This document shows, in pieces, positions 1 through 41,345 of a DNA stretch of 64,000 nucleotides (its first letter is position 1; every line of letters starts with the position of its first letter). The notes beneath the pieces were generated by a model. The model worked only from the letters and a program-made list of their open reading frames with translations. It was not told where the DNA came from and searched no databases. This DNA comes from Anisus vortex. Lineage: Eukaryota; Mollusca; Gastropoda; Planorbidae. The stretch spans positions 3,497,553 to 3,561,552 of the forward strand of contig OX421499.1 in assembly GCA_949126835.1 (NCBI GenBank), in the 5' to 3' direction. The translations under genes were made by a program, and so were the position numbers.

Positions 1-835
1 CTGATACAGTAGGCCTATGATAATAAATAGGAAACTTCTGATACAGTAGGCCTATGATAATAAATAGGAAACTTCTGATACAGTAGGCCTATGATAATAA
101 ATAGGAAACTGCTGATACAGTAGGCCTATGATAATAAATAGGAAACTTCTGATACAGTAGGCCTATGATAATAAATAGGAAACTTCTGATACAGTAGGCC
201 TATGATAATAAATAGGAAACTTCTGATACAGTAGGTCTATGATAATACATAGGAAACTTCTGATACAGTAGGCCTATGATAATAAATAGGAAACTTCTGA
301 TACAGTAGGTCTATGATAATACATAGGAAACTTCTGATACATAGGCCTATGATAATACATAGGAAACTTCTGATACAGTAGGCCTATGATAATACATAGG
401 AAACTTCTGATACAGTAGGCCTATGATAATACATAGGAAACTTCTGATACAGTAGGTCTATGATAATACATAGGAAACTTCTGATACAGTAGGTCTATGA
501 TAATACATAGGAAACTTCTGATACAGTAGGCCTATGATAATACATAGGAAACTTCTGATACAGTAGGTCTATGATAATACATAGGAAACTTCTGATACAG
601 TAGGTCTATGATAATACATAGGAAACTTCTGATACAGTAGGCCTATGATAATAAATAGGAAACTTCTGATACAGTAGGCCTATGATAATAAATAGGAAAC
701 TTCTGATACAGTAGGCCTATGATAATAAATAGGAAACTTCTGATACAGTAGGCCTATGATAATAAATAGGAAACTTCTGATACAGTAGGCCTATGATAAT
801 AAATAGGAAACTTCTGATACAGTAGGTCTTTATAT
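1..835. repeat. 37-bp minisatellite, about 22 units
   Basis: Near-perfect head-to-tail units starting CTGATACAGTAGGCCTATGA and ending GGAAACTT, with C/T and AATAA/ATACA variants. It lies in intron 3 of gene Z. The equivalent place in gene A (about 35886-35927) has a single degenerate unit. Confidence 0.95.
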
Positions 836-929
836 TGAGGAAAGGGGGGGGGTAGGGTAACGCAATCCTTGGGTTAAAGCACCACGTAGAACTGGTCAAG
901 CAACGTATGATGGACAATTTTAGCCATAG

Positions 930-1960
930 CGAGAGAGAGAGAGAGAGAGAGAGAGATCAAGAGAGAGACAGAGATAGAGGGAAAGAGAGGGAGAGACAGA
1001 CACAGAGAGTGAAAAAGAAAGATAAAGAGAGAGAGAGACAGAGAGAGAAAGAGAAAGAGAGAAAGTAAGAGAGAGAAAGAGAGAAAGAGAGAGACGGCGA
1101 GAGAGAGAGAATCAGAGTGAAACACAGAGAGAGAAAAAGAAAGATAAAATGAGTATGAGACAAGGCGATAAAGAGACAGAGATAAAGACAGATAAAAAGA
1201 CAGAGAAAGTGAGAGCGAAACAAAGAAAGAGACAACGAGAGATACAGAGATATAGGCAGAGACAGAGACAGACAGAGATATAGGCAGAGACAGAGACAGA
1301 CAGAGATATAGGCAGAGACAGAGACAGACAGAGATATAGGCAGAGACAGAGACAGACAGAGATATAGGCAGAGACAGAGACAGACAGAGATATAGGCAGA
1401 GACAGAGACAGACAGAGATATAGGCAGAGACAGAGAGAGACAGAGATATAGGCAGAGACAGAGAGAACAGAGATATAGGCAGAGACAGAGAGAGACAGAG
1501 ATATAGGCAGAGACAGAGAGAGACAGAGATATAGGCAGAGACAGAGAGAGACAGAGATATAGGCAGAGACAGAGAGAGACAGAGATATAGGCAGAGACAG
1601 AGAGAGACAGAGATATAGGCAGAGACAGAGAGAGACAGAGATATAGGCAGAGACAGAGAGAGACAGAGATATAGGCAGAGACAGAGAGAGACAGAGATAT
1701 AGGCAGAGACAGAGAGAGACAGAGATATAGGCAGAGACAGCGAGAGACAGAGATATAGGCAGAGACAAAGAGAGACAGAGATATAGGCAGAGACAGAGAG
1801 AGACAGAGATATAGGCAGAGACAGCGAGAGACAGAGATATAGGCAGAGACAGAGAGAGACAGAGATATAGGCAGAGACAGAGAGAGACAGAGATATAGGC
1901 AGAGACAGAGAGAGACAGAGATATAGGTAGAGAAAGAGAGAGATAGAGAGACGGAGACAG
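930..1960. repeat. GA-rich microsatellite and 28-bp minisatellite
   Basis: A (GA)n-rich tract to about 1240, then about 25 copies of a 28-bp unit containing GAGATATAGGCAGAGACAGA. The reading frames across it are low-complexity (LSLS..., ISVSLCLCLYLC...) and not genes. Confidence 0.93.
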
Positions 1961-2451
1961 AGAGAGCGAGTTGAAAATTACATGTATATTATATGTATGT
2001 ATTTCAAACGTCTGAAAAATCAAATGCAATAAAAAGAAATCTCACTAATGAAATGAAGAACACATTTTCAGTACCGAATGGAATTGGTACTTTTCTGGTC
2101 TAAATTTGTTTTTACATAAAATGTATTAATATTCCCAAAAACTTTATTTTTATTCAACAAATAGGAACATTGTAAATCATGGGTGTACAACTGGCGGCCC
2201 GCGGGCCACAACAGGCCTTACTAAGCCTTTTACTTCACAGAGCTTCTAACGACAGTTTTATAAATCATAATATTAATTATGTAAATAAATGCTCAGACTC
2301 AGAATTTTTTTTGCCCGTCAAGTTTTATCAAGTTCCTTAGTTGACCCACAAGACGAAAAGTGTATTTTTTATGTGTATGTTTGATGTAATATAGTAATGT
2401 CTCGATGTAACCAGCATACATACACATAGAGCTAATAATATGATTTCATAC

Positions 2452-2526
2452 CGTTGCTAGTTTGTGAAGGCGGTGTTTCTGGCTTTGGAGGTACTGGACC
2501 AGGATGATTTTGAGGCTGCTGATCCT
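2452..2526 (-). CDS. Gene Z exon 3 (proline-rich repeat exon)
   Basis: 75-bp phase 1-1 exon, EDQQPQNHPGPVPPKPETPP; one residue (P for A) differs from gene A exon 3. Confidence 0.78.
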
Positions 2527-2958
2527 CTGAATGAATTAGAAATAAAAAAAATGGTAAACGATTATCAATAGTTTGCCGACCCCTGTAGTAATGTATAGAT
2601 GAAACCAGCGTACACACGTACAGAGCTTATAATATGATTTCATACCGTTGCTAGTTTGTGAAGGCGGTGTTTCTGGCTTTGGATCTTCTGTAGAAGGATC
2701 ACGTTGAGGCTGCGAGCACGCTGAATGAATTAGAAAAAAAAAAAGGGTCCACGATTATCAACAGTTTGCCGACCCCTGTAGAATGTATCGACGAAACAAG
2801 CAAAGACACATTATACAGAGCTAATAATAGGATTTCATACCGTTGCTAGTTTGTGAAGGCGGTGTTTCTGGCTTTGGAGCTTCTTTTGAGAAGAAATATT
2901 TGAAAACATTAAAATTTAATCGATGCCGGTCTCTAATTCCGTTGCATCGGTCTGCCAT
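2452..2958 (-). CDS. Gene Z: first three coding exons of a third AFG3-like m-AAA protease paralogue (3'-partial)
   Basis: Three exons at 2841-2958, 2646-2720 and 2452-2526 match gene A exons 1-3 in sequence, phase (all introns phase 1) and order. The ATG at 2958-2956 opens a 39-codon exon that runs into the APKPETPPSQTSN repeat. An in-frame TAG eight codons before the ATG supports the start. Exon 4 and everything downstream must lie left of position 1, because in gene A exon 4 sits beyond the equivalent of the 1-830 minisatellite. Assignment to the protease family rests only on homology to the gene A 5' exons; no catalytic exon of Z is visible, so it could be a truncated or dead copy. Confidence 0.78.
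2646..2720 (-). CDS. Gene Z exon 2 (proline-rich repeat exon)
   Basis: 75-bp phase 1-1 exon ending DPKPETPPSQTSN. Confidence 0.78.
2841..2958 (-). CDS. Gene Z exon 1 (start codon)
   Basis: 118 bp, 39 codons plus one base. MADRCNGIRDRHRLNFN carries seven residues that gene A lacks; then FKYFFSKEAPKPETPPSQ. Confidence 0.78.
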
Positions 2959-3435
2959 TTGAGTAGGTGGTGAAGAATTCTAAGAAAAAAATATTTAGAT
3001 TGAAGAACTATAGCCTATGGTTATACTCGCCTACTGTTTGATGTGGGTTTTTTTTAATGCTAATACTGGAGTCGAAATTTTAACATTTTATTAATCTCCT
3101 TTTGTAGAAATTGACTAGACTATGTAGCAGTTTAATTGATTATGGAGTTGGTGAAACCCCACTGGTATAATAATATGAAGGAAAAATATGCATACGTGGG
3201 GACTTCTAAACATTTCTTTCGTGTCAAAAGTTTTCCAAGGTTACTCCTTACCACCTTGTTTCAATTATTGATGAAATGTTTATAGTCTATGTGTCTCAAC
3301 AGTCTCTGTTTCTATCCAGATAAACTCTAATAAGTCTATACGACTGACGGATGAACATTTGAAAGCATCATTGAGACTGGGTTGCTTTCATAAACTATTA
3401 TTGAGGCCCTTGATGATGTAAAAAGCCACTTTTGT

Positions 3436-3875
3436 AGCCATGGGCTACAAAGTCTGGCGAAGTGTGGAAACCAGCGATACGCTTATATTAAGAGCACATC
3501 GCTGGGACGAATGCATGGGCGACAGCTACTGTTGCTCGTCCGTGGATCATTGCGTTGCCGAGAGGCTTCGAGATTCGTCGGGGGAAGAAGCAATCAGAGC
3601 AACAGCAATCTCAAACCCGATCTGGGGCCTGGATGTCCGGACCTATAGTCTGGGATTTGTGCTACCGGGCGACATTGAGCCACCACGTTAATGATCCGAT
3701 GAGACATTCTGCAGGTGTGGAGAGAAGTGTAGTGCATGTACTGCGGAGACCGTACGCTGTGCTACGCGACACGCTTTATCGGCCTGCTTCTGTGTGGCTA
3801 GGCTCGGACAGGATCTTGGCGTGCCCCCCCCCCCTCTCCCGATCCACACCTCTACATCGTTAAGCCCCTGAACTC
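3436..3875 (+). repeat. Dispersed repeat R1, copy 1 (unclassified)
   Basis: About 430 bp opening with CCATGGGCTACAAAGTCTGG and containing GACCTATAGTCTGGGATTTG. Shared with 37890-38345, so older than the Z/A duplication. No coding similarity or terminal repeats recognised. Confidence 0.8.
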
Positions 3876-4079
3876 AAGAGCGGAAAGGCTCTTCATAGAG
3901 ACACTTATAAATCATGCAAGCTGCCGCCTGCTAGGTAGCTAGAAATTATTTTTACCGAGACATTAACCTTATTCTGTTATATTATTATACATAATTTACG
4001 TTACACTTTAGTCTTTTGTTTTCAATACACAAAGCCTACGATGCAGCCTCAAGATATATTAAGGCCAAAAACTATATCA

Positions 4080-4435
4080 AATGAGGACATACGCGAGATA
4101 ACAGGAGTAGTCCAGCTAACAGAGAGCATCTCAGGAAGAAGATGGCGATGACTTGGACACGTTTGCAGAATTTCAGCTGACTCCCTCCCATGGACAGCCC
4201 TGAGATGGACCCCCACCCCTTAAGGTCAGAGGGTCAAAAAGAAGACCAAAGGAAACACGAAGAAGAACGATGGGACGGGACTTGAAGGTCAGAGGTCATA
4301 ACTTAGAATCAGCCCTTCGAGCTGCAGCGGACCGACATAGATGGAGGTCTTTGGCTTCTGCATTGCGCGCCAGCCGGCACGGAGTGGATTGGCCGAGTGA
4401 GTTATATCTATCAACGGATTACAATCAATAAAGAA
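4080..4435 (+). mobile_element. Non-LTR retrotransposon (RTE-like) C-terminal fragment
   Basis: Broken frames give ...LGHVCRISADSLPWTALRW and a lysine/arginine-rich RPKET-like stretch, typical of the end of RTE-like ORF2. Same insertion as 38500-38870. Confidence 0.7.
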
Positions 4436-4599
4436 AAGTATGACATTTTATTATTAAATTAAATAAATTACACCCCCCCCCCCAAATGCTACCCTCAGGG
4501 TTACTCAAAGTATCATCAAGCAGCCCTCGTAGCGATTTGAGTTTGAGACACCCTTGAGAACCCCTGGTCATAAGTCTGGTTCATTTATGACACTACTGT

Positions 4600-5020
4600 A
4601 CCCATCGGCCTCAAAGACTGGCGTAGTGTGTAAACCGCCGATACATTCCCATTAAGAATACACCGGTGGGCGAACGCATGGGGGACAGCCCCCGCAGCTG
4701 GTCCGAGGTTCATTGCACTGCCGAGAGGCCGCCGAATCTCGGTGGGGAGGCAGCAATGGCCGCTGCAACCCCGTCTCGAAAACCACCCGGTGCCTGGTTG
4801 CCTGTGCCTATAGTATAGGATTTGTGCTACCGGGTGACAATGCAGGAATACGAGTGAGCCACCACGATAATGATCCTAAGGGGACCCGCAGTGATCGGTC
4901 GCTGGCCTGCGGAATCCTTCCCTGTTACACGGCACTACACGCCTTCAGCGCGTCGTGGGGTGGCTGGAACTCGGACAGAGTTATGCTCAAACCTAAGCAT
5001 TACGCCCTGGACACATGAGT
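4600..5020 (+). repeat. Dispersed repeat R1, copy 2
   Basis: Same family as 3436-3875 (CTCAAAGACTGGCGTAGTGTG near the start, TATAGTATAGGATTTGTGCT inside). Confidence 0.75.
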
Positions 5021-5604
5021 TTCGGCTCGTCCGGGTTTTCTTTAGAGACTTTTTAATTCGATGAAGTAATCATTCTAGCCGCTTGATGAAGTGATAAATA
5101 ATTTAAAATTTGGGCTCACATGTACAGGTTTCAAATAAAATATCATTTAGGTCTAATTCATATTATAACGATATAATGATAATGATTAGTCTACTCAATG
5201 GACTTTAAATATATACTTGTTTTTCTTCTTCTTTTAACCAGTCTCTAACTAATTTAAAAACAGTGAGAAAACCAAAATACATGGACGTTATCAATAGATG
5301 CATAAGCGTTTTTAGGTTATGGGCGAGGGGAGAGAATACTTGTGCAAAATAGACGAGGGGAGAGAATAAAACATACAAAATAAAATTGGGATGTAGGGAT
5401 GGTGGTTGGGGGGGGGGGGGGCAATTGCAAGGGAGAAATAGTTCTCGGTAAGATTGCGCTAGAATGAATGAGTGGGAACACACTTTCAACTAGACTATAG
5501 AGATAACAACTAATATTTTATCCAAGTATCAACCGTTGAAACGTAAAAATCAGTTCAATTATTTTCTAATAAAAGTAATCATGTCGTTCACTAGTTTCAG
5601 TGGC

Positions 5605-5815
5605 CACGGCATACTAGGGAATGTGTGGCCAGCACAATGCCCAGCCGCCTTTACTTTACCCCAACTAATGTCAGGTACACATCAGAGCTGGGTAGACTCT
5701 GGGACACCCTCGAGGCCAGGGACAAAATCCTAGCCTTCACCAAGATTCGAACCTTGGACCTTCGGTACGCCAGTCGAACGCGCTGCTGCTTGGTCACCGT
5801 GCCACAAATGTTCTA
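5605..5815 (-). mobile_element. tRNA-derived SINE
   Basis: On the minus strand it has a tRNA-like head with B-box GGTTCGAATCT (about 5742-5752) followed by a conserved body (minus strand, about 5655-5700) reading CTGACATTAGTTGGGGTAAA and ending in a GTGCTGGCCACA segment. The matching copy at 39405-39625 is the same insertion in the gene A flank. Confidence 0.8.
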
Positions 5816-6317
5816 ATAAAAGATCCATATTTTTTTTAAATCTCGATTTGGGACTTTAAAAAAAAAGGGGGGGGGGGCGCTAGACCATAATATAGTGACA
5901 TCAATGACAATGCTTGAAGTCAGGACTTTGGCAAAACTGATCAAGTTCAGATCATGTATTTAAAAAAGATTATTAAGTATACAATTTTAAGCTTTTCTTA
6001 CTTATAGCCGTCTGTGTGCGTATATCGCCAGTTAAAATACTGCTTGTAAATGGGCTAATCTAATGAGTCGTTTGTTTCGGGTTATGCACAAATAAATTAA
6101 TTCTAATCGTCAATATGTCAACCATATTTCTATGGAAATCGCACATCGCACAATTTTGCGTTCTTGAACAGTTTTATTCGGTGCTCAAAAGAAAAGGAAT
6201 CTTACTATGTCTATCTCTACATCAATCTATCTATCGTATCTATTCATCTAATCATTCGATCTATTTATCTATCAAACAAATAATTCATCTAATCTATCTA
6301 ATATATATATATATATA

Positions 6318-6760
6318 TATATATATGTTTCCAGGATGGAGGATGGGCGAATCCCAAAAGACCTGCTATATGCTCAGCTCGCTGAAGGCAAGAGAGCTAC
6401 TGGCCGCCCCCAACTCAGGTTCAAGGGCGTCTGCAAACGTGATCTAAAGGCTATCGATGTAGAGGTCGGAAACTGGGAGAACCTTGCTCAGCACAGAAGT
6501 ATTTGGAGAGGCACCTTACACACCGGATTAAATGCGGCAGAGGGCAAACTTCGCCTTATGGCGGAGGCTAAAAGAGCAGCGAAGAAAAGTAAAGAACACA
6601 GGCTGCCCCTAACATTCTCCAACTGTCCAGCTTTTAAGTGCCAGAGATGCGACAGAGCCTGACTCTCAAGGATATGTCTCCACAGACGCAGTCAATTTTG
6701 CAGGGCTGGTCAAATCACAGGAGCGCAAATCTAATCGTCTTTCGAGACTATGGAGCCAAT
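6318..6760 (+). mobile_element. Non-LTR retrotransposon ORF2 C-terminal fragment
   Basis: Open stretch MEDGRIPKDLLYAQLAEGKR then GRPQLRFKGVCKRDLKA, a well-known LINE C-terminal block. A Cys-pair (CQRC) lies before the stop. It sits between two (AT)n tracts; no counterpart at the equivalent place upstream of gene A. Confidence 0.8.
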
Positions 6761-7179
6761 GATATATATATATATAGCAATTCTTGAATTTTCAGCATGT
6801 TATACTCGACAAAAGGGCGTGCATTTTGTATAAGTTTTATTACTCTAAATCATCGAGTGAACAGAAATATTTATAATCAACAATTACAATTTTTTAAAGC
6901 GAATTTTCTAATACAAAATCTCACCTGTGAATAAGCTAACTTACACGTTGAATACAGAATTACTTCTTTAATACTGTTTTCATTATCTTGTGGACACAAA
7001 TATCTGGGTAATGTAGTCGTTATAGAAAACATACTCCGGCATATGGGAACAGTGATTTATCCAATGTACTTACTTACATCAGTTTACTTTTCTTATAATA
7101 AGGATTTTATTGTTTGTATCTATTACCAGTATGTGAAGATTATCCTCAATTTATCCATGCTTGGCCTAGTGTCTTTATG

Positions 7180-7420
7180 GAGCACAATGGCAGAGTTTCG
7201 GCTGTCATACCTAAAGTCCTGGGTTCTAATCCCCTTGCAGGGTAGTTTTTTTTACAAGTTCTGAAGGGTTGTCCTTGAGTCTACCCAGCTCTGATAAGTA
7301 CCTGACGTTAGCTGGGGCAAAGTAAAGGCGGTTGCCCACCACACCATCTTCTGGTATGCCATAGCCACGGAAACCACTGCTTCCCCAGACGTATTATGGT
7401 CCGACTAGATCAATTTTATT
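7180..7420 (+). mobile_element. tRNA-derived SINE, degenerate
   Basis: GGGTTCTAATCCCC resembles a decayed B-box; the body TCTACCCAGCTCTGATAAGT and ACGTTAGCTGGGGCAAAGTA matches the other SINEs in the window. Confidence 0.75.
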
Positions 7421-8897
7421 TACTAAGTTTGAAGAAGTGAGTAAGCTTTCCTTAAAGACCATTGAAGTTGTATTCAATGTTTCAGTGCGCTCAAGAGTGT
7501 TCATGTGTCTAGAGTAACCACCCCTAGCTGACTCCTCTCTTTATTTTGTATCCAGTATCAGCCATATAATTAAATTATTTTAAACAATTATTTAGGCATT
7601 GGAATTGTCTTGTATTATTTTTATGACCGTCTATAATTATGATTGCTCTTAATCTTTTACCAAACTTCAGCATAAAAATATTTTTTTAAAGTTACCACCC
7701 CTGTCATATATCTAATACATAGAATGTACTGAACTACTGAACTACTGAACTACGGTACTTTTCAAGTGAAAAGAAATGACAATACGAAAATTAGAAAAGA
7801 AAAAAAAACCTGCACAATGAAAAAGAGAGACATAGTTTTTTGTTAAGATTGGAACAACCCTTAAACTACAGAATTGTGACTCTGCCACATATTCCCTTGT
7901 GGTCTTCATATATTTTATAGTACATGTACGTTTCCTAGATATTTCAAAATGATCTAAATAAAAAAATGTGTATGGATTTTTCATGTGTGAAGATACCATA
8001 TACATTTGATTAACATTTCACTTTAAAACAAATTGTAAATCAGATCCAGAAAATGTAAAGAAAGGGTTTTTGAAAAAAAAAAAACTCAAGCACAAGGAAT
8101 GTAGGATGACACATGTACCCAATATGTGAATGTTCATATTGATCAAACCTAGACAATGTGTAGGAATGTAAGATTTCACAGAACAGAAAAAAATCCAGTT
8201 ACAGTAAGTTTAAACAACAACAGACAATAAACAAAAAAAACAAACAACATCTGAAATATATTTAGTAAATAAATAAAAGCAAGCACAATTAAAAATTTAG
8301 TTTGATATTGTTTTTAATAGAACATGTACCAGGTTACAGCAAAAACAATACTGCATAAACCTAGGTCTCAAACATATCATAAATAAAGTCCAATCTTTGA
8401 ATAAAATAAATTATAAACAAAAAATTTGTTGAAACATTTACAGAAAAGTTGTGTACTGGTCTGTATTTAAACGGAAAAAAAAGCAATAAAATCATATTAA
8501 ATAGATTTTATAATAAGTCAATGTAAACAGAATTCAGGTTGAAATTACATTTTCAAAAACACATTGAAAAGCTTACATTTCAGCAAATTAAATTAATTAA
8601 AGTAAAGTAATGCCAGTAATAAAATCATATTTATAAAACTGATATTTACATATTAATTAAAGTTTGAACCATTTAATTTTTAAGCCGACATTTTCATATT
8701 TAATTTGTCTAAATCAAAAGAAATTGAAAAGCTTAAATTTCAGTCACTTGACATAAAATCTATTGATAAGTTCTTTGTTGCCTACTTTGTTCTGATCTGT
8801 ATTTATAACATGCTTAAGCTAAAAAATGCCTTTCTTTATACTACAAAAAAATAACACATATGATATAGATTTAAACATAAAATATCATAAATCATAA

Positions 8898-37394
<28,497 letters not shown>

Positions 37395-37415
37395 TCAAGT
37401 AGGTGGTGAAGAATT
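37395..37415 (-). promoter_or_regulatory. Candidate 5' UTR edge with splice acceptor, gene A
   Basis: On the minus strand a pyrimidine tract ending TTTTTTTCTTAG lies just upstream of the ATG and is conserved at the same place in gene Z (up to 2979). This fits a 5' UTR intron acceptor; no promoter motif could be recognised further upstream. Confidence 0.4.
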
Positions 37416-37889
37416 CTAAGAAAAAAATATTGAGAGTGAAGAACTATAGCATATGGTTATACTCGCCTACTCTTTGATGTGTTTTTTTTTTAAATGCTAT
37501 CATTACTGGAGTCAACATTTTAACATTTTTTGCAACTCCATTTTCTTTAGAAATTGACTATGTAGCAAGATAATTGCTTATGGAGTTGGTGAAACCTCAG
37601 TGGTATAATATTATGAAGGAACGCATACACAGTAGTGGGGACTTCTATACATTACTTTCGCGTCAAAAGTTTTCCGATGTGACTCCTCACCACGTTGTTT
37701 CAATGATTATTGAAATGTAGCCTATATAGTCAGAATGTTTATGTTTATGTGTGACAACAGTCTTTTTTTTTTCTATTCAGATAAACGCTAATAAGTCTGT
37801 ACAACTCACGGATGAACATTTGAAAGCCACATTGGGTTGCTGTCATAAATGCCAACTAATATTGAGGGCGTTGATGATGCAAAGCGCCA

Positions 37890-38345
37890 CTTTTGTAGCC
37901 ATGGGCCGCAAAGTCCGACGAAGTGTGTAAATCACCGATACGCTTATATTAAGAGCACAACTCTGGGGCGAATGCATGGGTAACAGCTACTGTTGCGCGT
38001 CCGTGGATCAGTGCACTGCCGAGCGGCTTCGAGACTCGTTGAGGGAAGAAACAAACAGAGCAACAGCCCGTCTCAAACCCGCCCTGGTGTCTGGATGTCC
38101 AGACCTATAGTCTGGGATTTGTGCTACCGTGCGACATTGAGCCACCACGTTAATGATCCGATGAGACATTCCGCAGTTAGGGAGAGAAGTGAAATGCATG
38201 TTCTGCGGAGACCCTATGCTGTGCTCTTAGACACGCTTTATCGGCTTGCCTCTGGGTGGCTAGGCTCGGACAGGATCTTGGCGTGCCCCCCCCCTCCCGA
38301 TTCACACCTCTACATCGTTAATCCCCTGAAAGAGCGGAAAGGCTA
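37890..38345 (+). repeat. Dispersed repeat R1 upstream of gene A
   Basis: Same insertion as 3436-3875; marks the end of the roughly 500-bp conserved 5' flank of genes Z and A. Confidence 0.8.
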
Positions 38346-38499
38346 GTCTGGTATTTCTTCATAGAGACAATTGTAAATCATGCAAGGTGCCGCCTGCTAG
38401 GTAGCTAGAAATTAATTTTACCGAAACGTTAACCTTATTCTGTTAAATTATTATACATAATTTACATTACACTTTTTTCTGGTATTTTTTTTCATATAA

Positions 38500-38870
38500 A
38501 AGCCTACGATGCAGCCTCAAGATCTTATGGTCAAAAACTAAATCAAATGAAGACCTACGCGAGATAACAGGAGTAGTCCAGGTTAGCGAGGAGATGGTGA
38601 TCGCTTGGACACGTCTGCAGACAGCAGCAGACTCCCTCCCCAGGACAACCCTGGGTCGCCCCCTCTTCCTCAGGGTAAAACGGCCTTAAGGAAGACCAAA
38701 GGAAATATGCAGAATAACGATGGAACGGGACTTGAAGGTCAGAGGTCTGAACTTAGAAACAGCCCGCTGAGCTGCAGCGGACCGACAAAGGTGGATATCT
38801 TTGGCTTTCGCATCAAGGAGAGGAGTGAGTTGCTTTTATCAACGAATTACAATCAATCACAACTGAATGG
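38500..38870 (+). mobile_element. RTE-like LINE C-terminal fragment
   Basis: Shared with 4080-4435; a part present in Z has been lost here. Confidence 0.7.
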
Positions 38871-39404
38871 CCTTTTATTATTAAATTAAATAAATTACAT
38901 CCCTTAATGCGACCCCTAAAGTTACTCAAAGGATCTTCAAGCTGCCACATAGCGATTTGAGTTTAAGAACCCCTGGTCATAAGTCTGGGTCATTATGAAG
39001 TAATCAATCCAGTAATAAATAATTTAATAATTGGACTTAAATGTACAGGATTCAAGTAAAATATCATTTAGGACGAATGCATATTATAACGATATAATGA
39101 TAAAATAATGTAGTCTACTCAATGGACATTAAAATATATTCTTTTTTTAAATTCTTTTAAACAGTCTTTAACTAATTTAAAACAATGAGAAAAAAATACA
39201 TGGAAGTTATCATCAGCTGCATAAGTGCTTACGTTATGTGAGAGGGGAGAGACAAATAGTGAAAAATAGACGAGGTGAGAGAATAAAACGGAAAAAAAAA
39301 ATAAGGACGTAGGGATGGTGGTGATATTTTATCCAATTATCACCTGTTGAAACGTAAAAAACAGTTCAATTATTTTCTAATAAAAGTAATCATGTCGTCA
39401 CTTG

Positions 39405-39625
39405 TTTCAGTGGCCATGGCATACTAGGGATGTGTGGCCAGCACAATGCCCAGCCGCCTTTACTTTACCCCAACTAAAGTCAGGTACACATCAGAGTTGG
39501 GTAAACTCTGGGACACCCTCGAGGCCAGGGACAAAATCCTAGCCTTCATCAAGATTCGAACCTAGGACCTTTGGTACGCCAGTCGAACGCGCTGCTGCTT
39601 GGTCACATTGCCCCAAATGTTCTAA
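39405..39625 (-). mobile_element. tRNA-derived SINE
   Basis: Paralogous to 5605-5815 with B-box GGTTCGAATCT on the minus strand. Confidence 0.8.
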
Positions 39626-40109
39626 TAAAAGATTCACCTTTTTTTAAAATCGCGATTTGGGATTAACAAATAAGGGGAAGGGGTGGGATATACCATAATA
39701 TATTGAGGTGGAGTGGGTGGCACGTGCCCTCCTTGCCGCCCCGTGGCTACGCCTATGGTGAGCATATGTGGTATCCAATTCAATATTATATCAGAATTAG
39801 TTCATATATTAGCCAATTATGCTGTTTTAAAATCTCGACAAAATAAATGCATATGTTACGTTTAAAGTACAAAGCTGTCTTGGTGAAGAGTTTCAACACT
39901 TCAAAGTTTCGCAAATAACTGCAAAGCCTCTTATCTTGGTAACCTTCCCCTTACCCTTCGCACTGCCACCACCGGCACCACCCCTCACCCTCGGGCGCCC
40001 TCACACACACACACTCCGTTTTATTTTCATGTATTTACTTACATCAATATTTGAAGCTAGGACTTTAGCAAAACTGATCAAGTTCGGATCCTGTAATTAA
40101 AAAAGCTTA

Positions 40110-40715
40110 TTAATAATGAGCCAGAAATTCGAACAAGGATTGGGACTGCGATGGTGGCAATGGCTCGCCTAAACAGAATCTTGACCAGTAAAAGCATGGG
40201 TCTCCCAACAAAGCTCAGACTTTTACAGAGTTCTTGTCAGAACTATTGTTCCGTATGGATGTGAGACAAGGACGCTTCTATCGGCAACTGAAAACAAGTT
40301 GCAGGCGTTCGAAAATAAATGCATGAGAAAAATACTTGGAATCTCCTACGTAGAACACAGGACTAATGCGTATGTGTGGGACAGAATATCCTCAATTGCA
40401 GGCCCTCAAGAAAACATTATGGCTACATTCAAACGGCGCAAACTGACATGGTTCGGTCATGTGTTGCGACACAACAGCCTGACAAAAACAACCCTCCAGA
40501 GCACGGTGGAAGGTGGGCGTAGGAGAGGCCGTTAGCGGAGATCCTGGTTCGACAATGTCAAGGATTGGACGGGGCTGCAGTTGACTCAACTATTGACAAC
40601 CGCTCAAAGATAGGCAAAAGTGGAGAAAGTTGACTGCCGAAGTGGCCATTCGCTCCCCCCAACGATCTTAACGGTCATGGGGATTGATGATGATGATGAT
40701 GAATATGATGATGAT
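40110..40715 (+). mobile_element. RTE-like LINE ORF2 C-terminus with (GAT)n tail
   Basis: TLLSATENKLQAFENKCMRK, ILGISYVEHRTNAYVW and KLTWFGHVLRHNSLTKTTLQ, then GATGATGATGATGAA. Absent at the equivalent place near 5900-6000. Confidence 0.85.
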
Positions 40716-40954
40716 TAATAATCGAAGTATATAATTTTAAGCTTTTCTTACTTTACTTACTGTGTGCGTATATCGCCAGTTAAAATACTGCTTGTAAATC
40801 ATTCAATATGTCGACAAAATAAGACCAGCAGGGACTGTACGGAAACAAACGGGATATTTCTATGGAAATCGCACACCGCACAATTTTGCGTTCTTGAACA
40901 GTTCTAGTTGGTGCTCAAAAGAAAAGGAATATTTCTCTATTACTATGTCTATCT

Positions 40955-41140
40955 ATAATCTATACATTACATTACATATAATCTATACATTACATTACAT
41001 ATAATCTATACATTACATTACATATAATCTATACATTACATTACATATAATCTATACATTACATTACATATAATCTATACATTACATTACATATAATCTA
41101 TACATTACATTACATATAACCTATACATTACATTACAATG
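40955..41140. repeat. 23-bp tandem repeat, about 7-8 units
   Basis: Unit CTATACATTACATTACATAT plus AAT; near-perfect copies. Confidence 0.92.
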
Positions 41141-41240
41141 AATGAATGAATGATCTCTACATAAATCTATCTATCGTATCTATTCATCTAATCATTCTAT
41201 CTATTTATCTAACAAACTTAAATAATTCATCTAATCTTTA

Positions 41241-41345
<105 letters not shown>

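Larger units (their letters stand above)
2959..8897. other. Intergenic region between gene Z start and gene A stop
   Basis: No gene recognised. It holds the R1 copies, LINE and SINE pieces listed separately, poly-G/poly-C runs (4473, 5408, 5866) and an AT tract (6300-6330). About 6770-8897 is paralogous to 44270-45777 and probably includes the gene A 3' UTR; no poly(A) site could be fixed. Confidence 0.7.

Noticed and set aside
1..830. Regular direct repeats that could suggest a CRISPR array
   Set aside because: Units abut with no unique spacers and the window is eukaryotic; it is a minisatellite.
1112..2029. 305-codon open frame on the minus strand with SVSAYISVSLCLCLYLC repeats
   Set aside because: It is a translation of the 28-bp GA-rich minisatellite; low complexity, no start context and no homology.
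3440..3863. 83- and 102-codon frames on the plus strand
   Set aside because: They are within repeat R1, are not conserved in frame among its copies, and have no homology.
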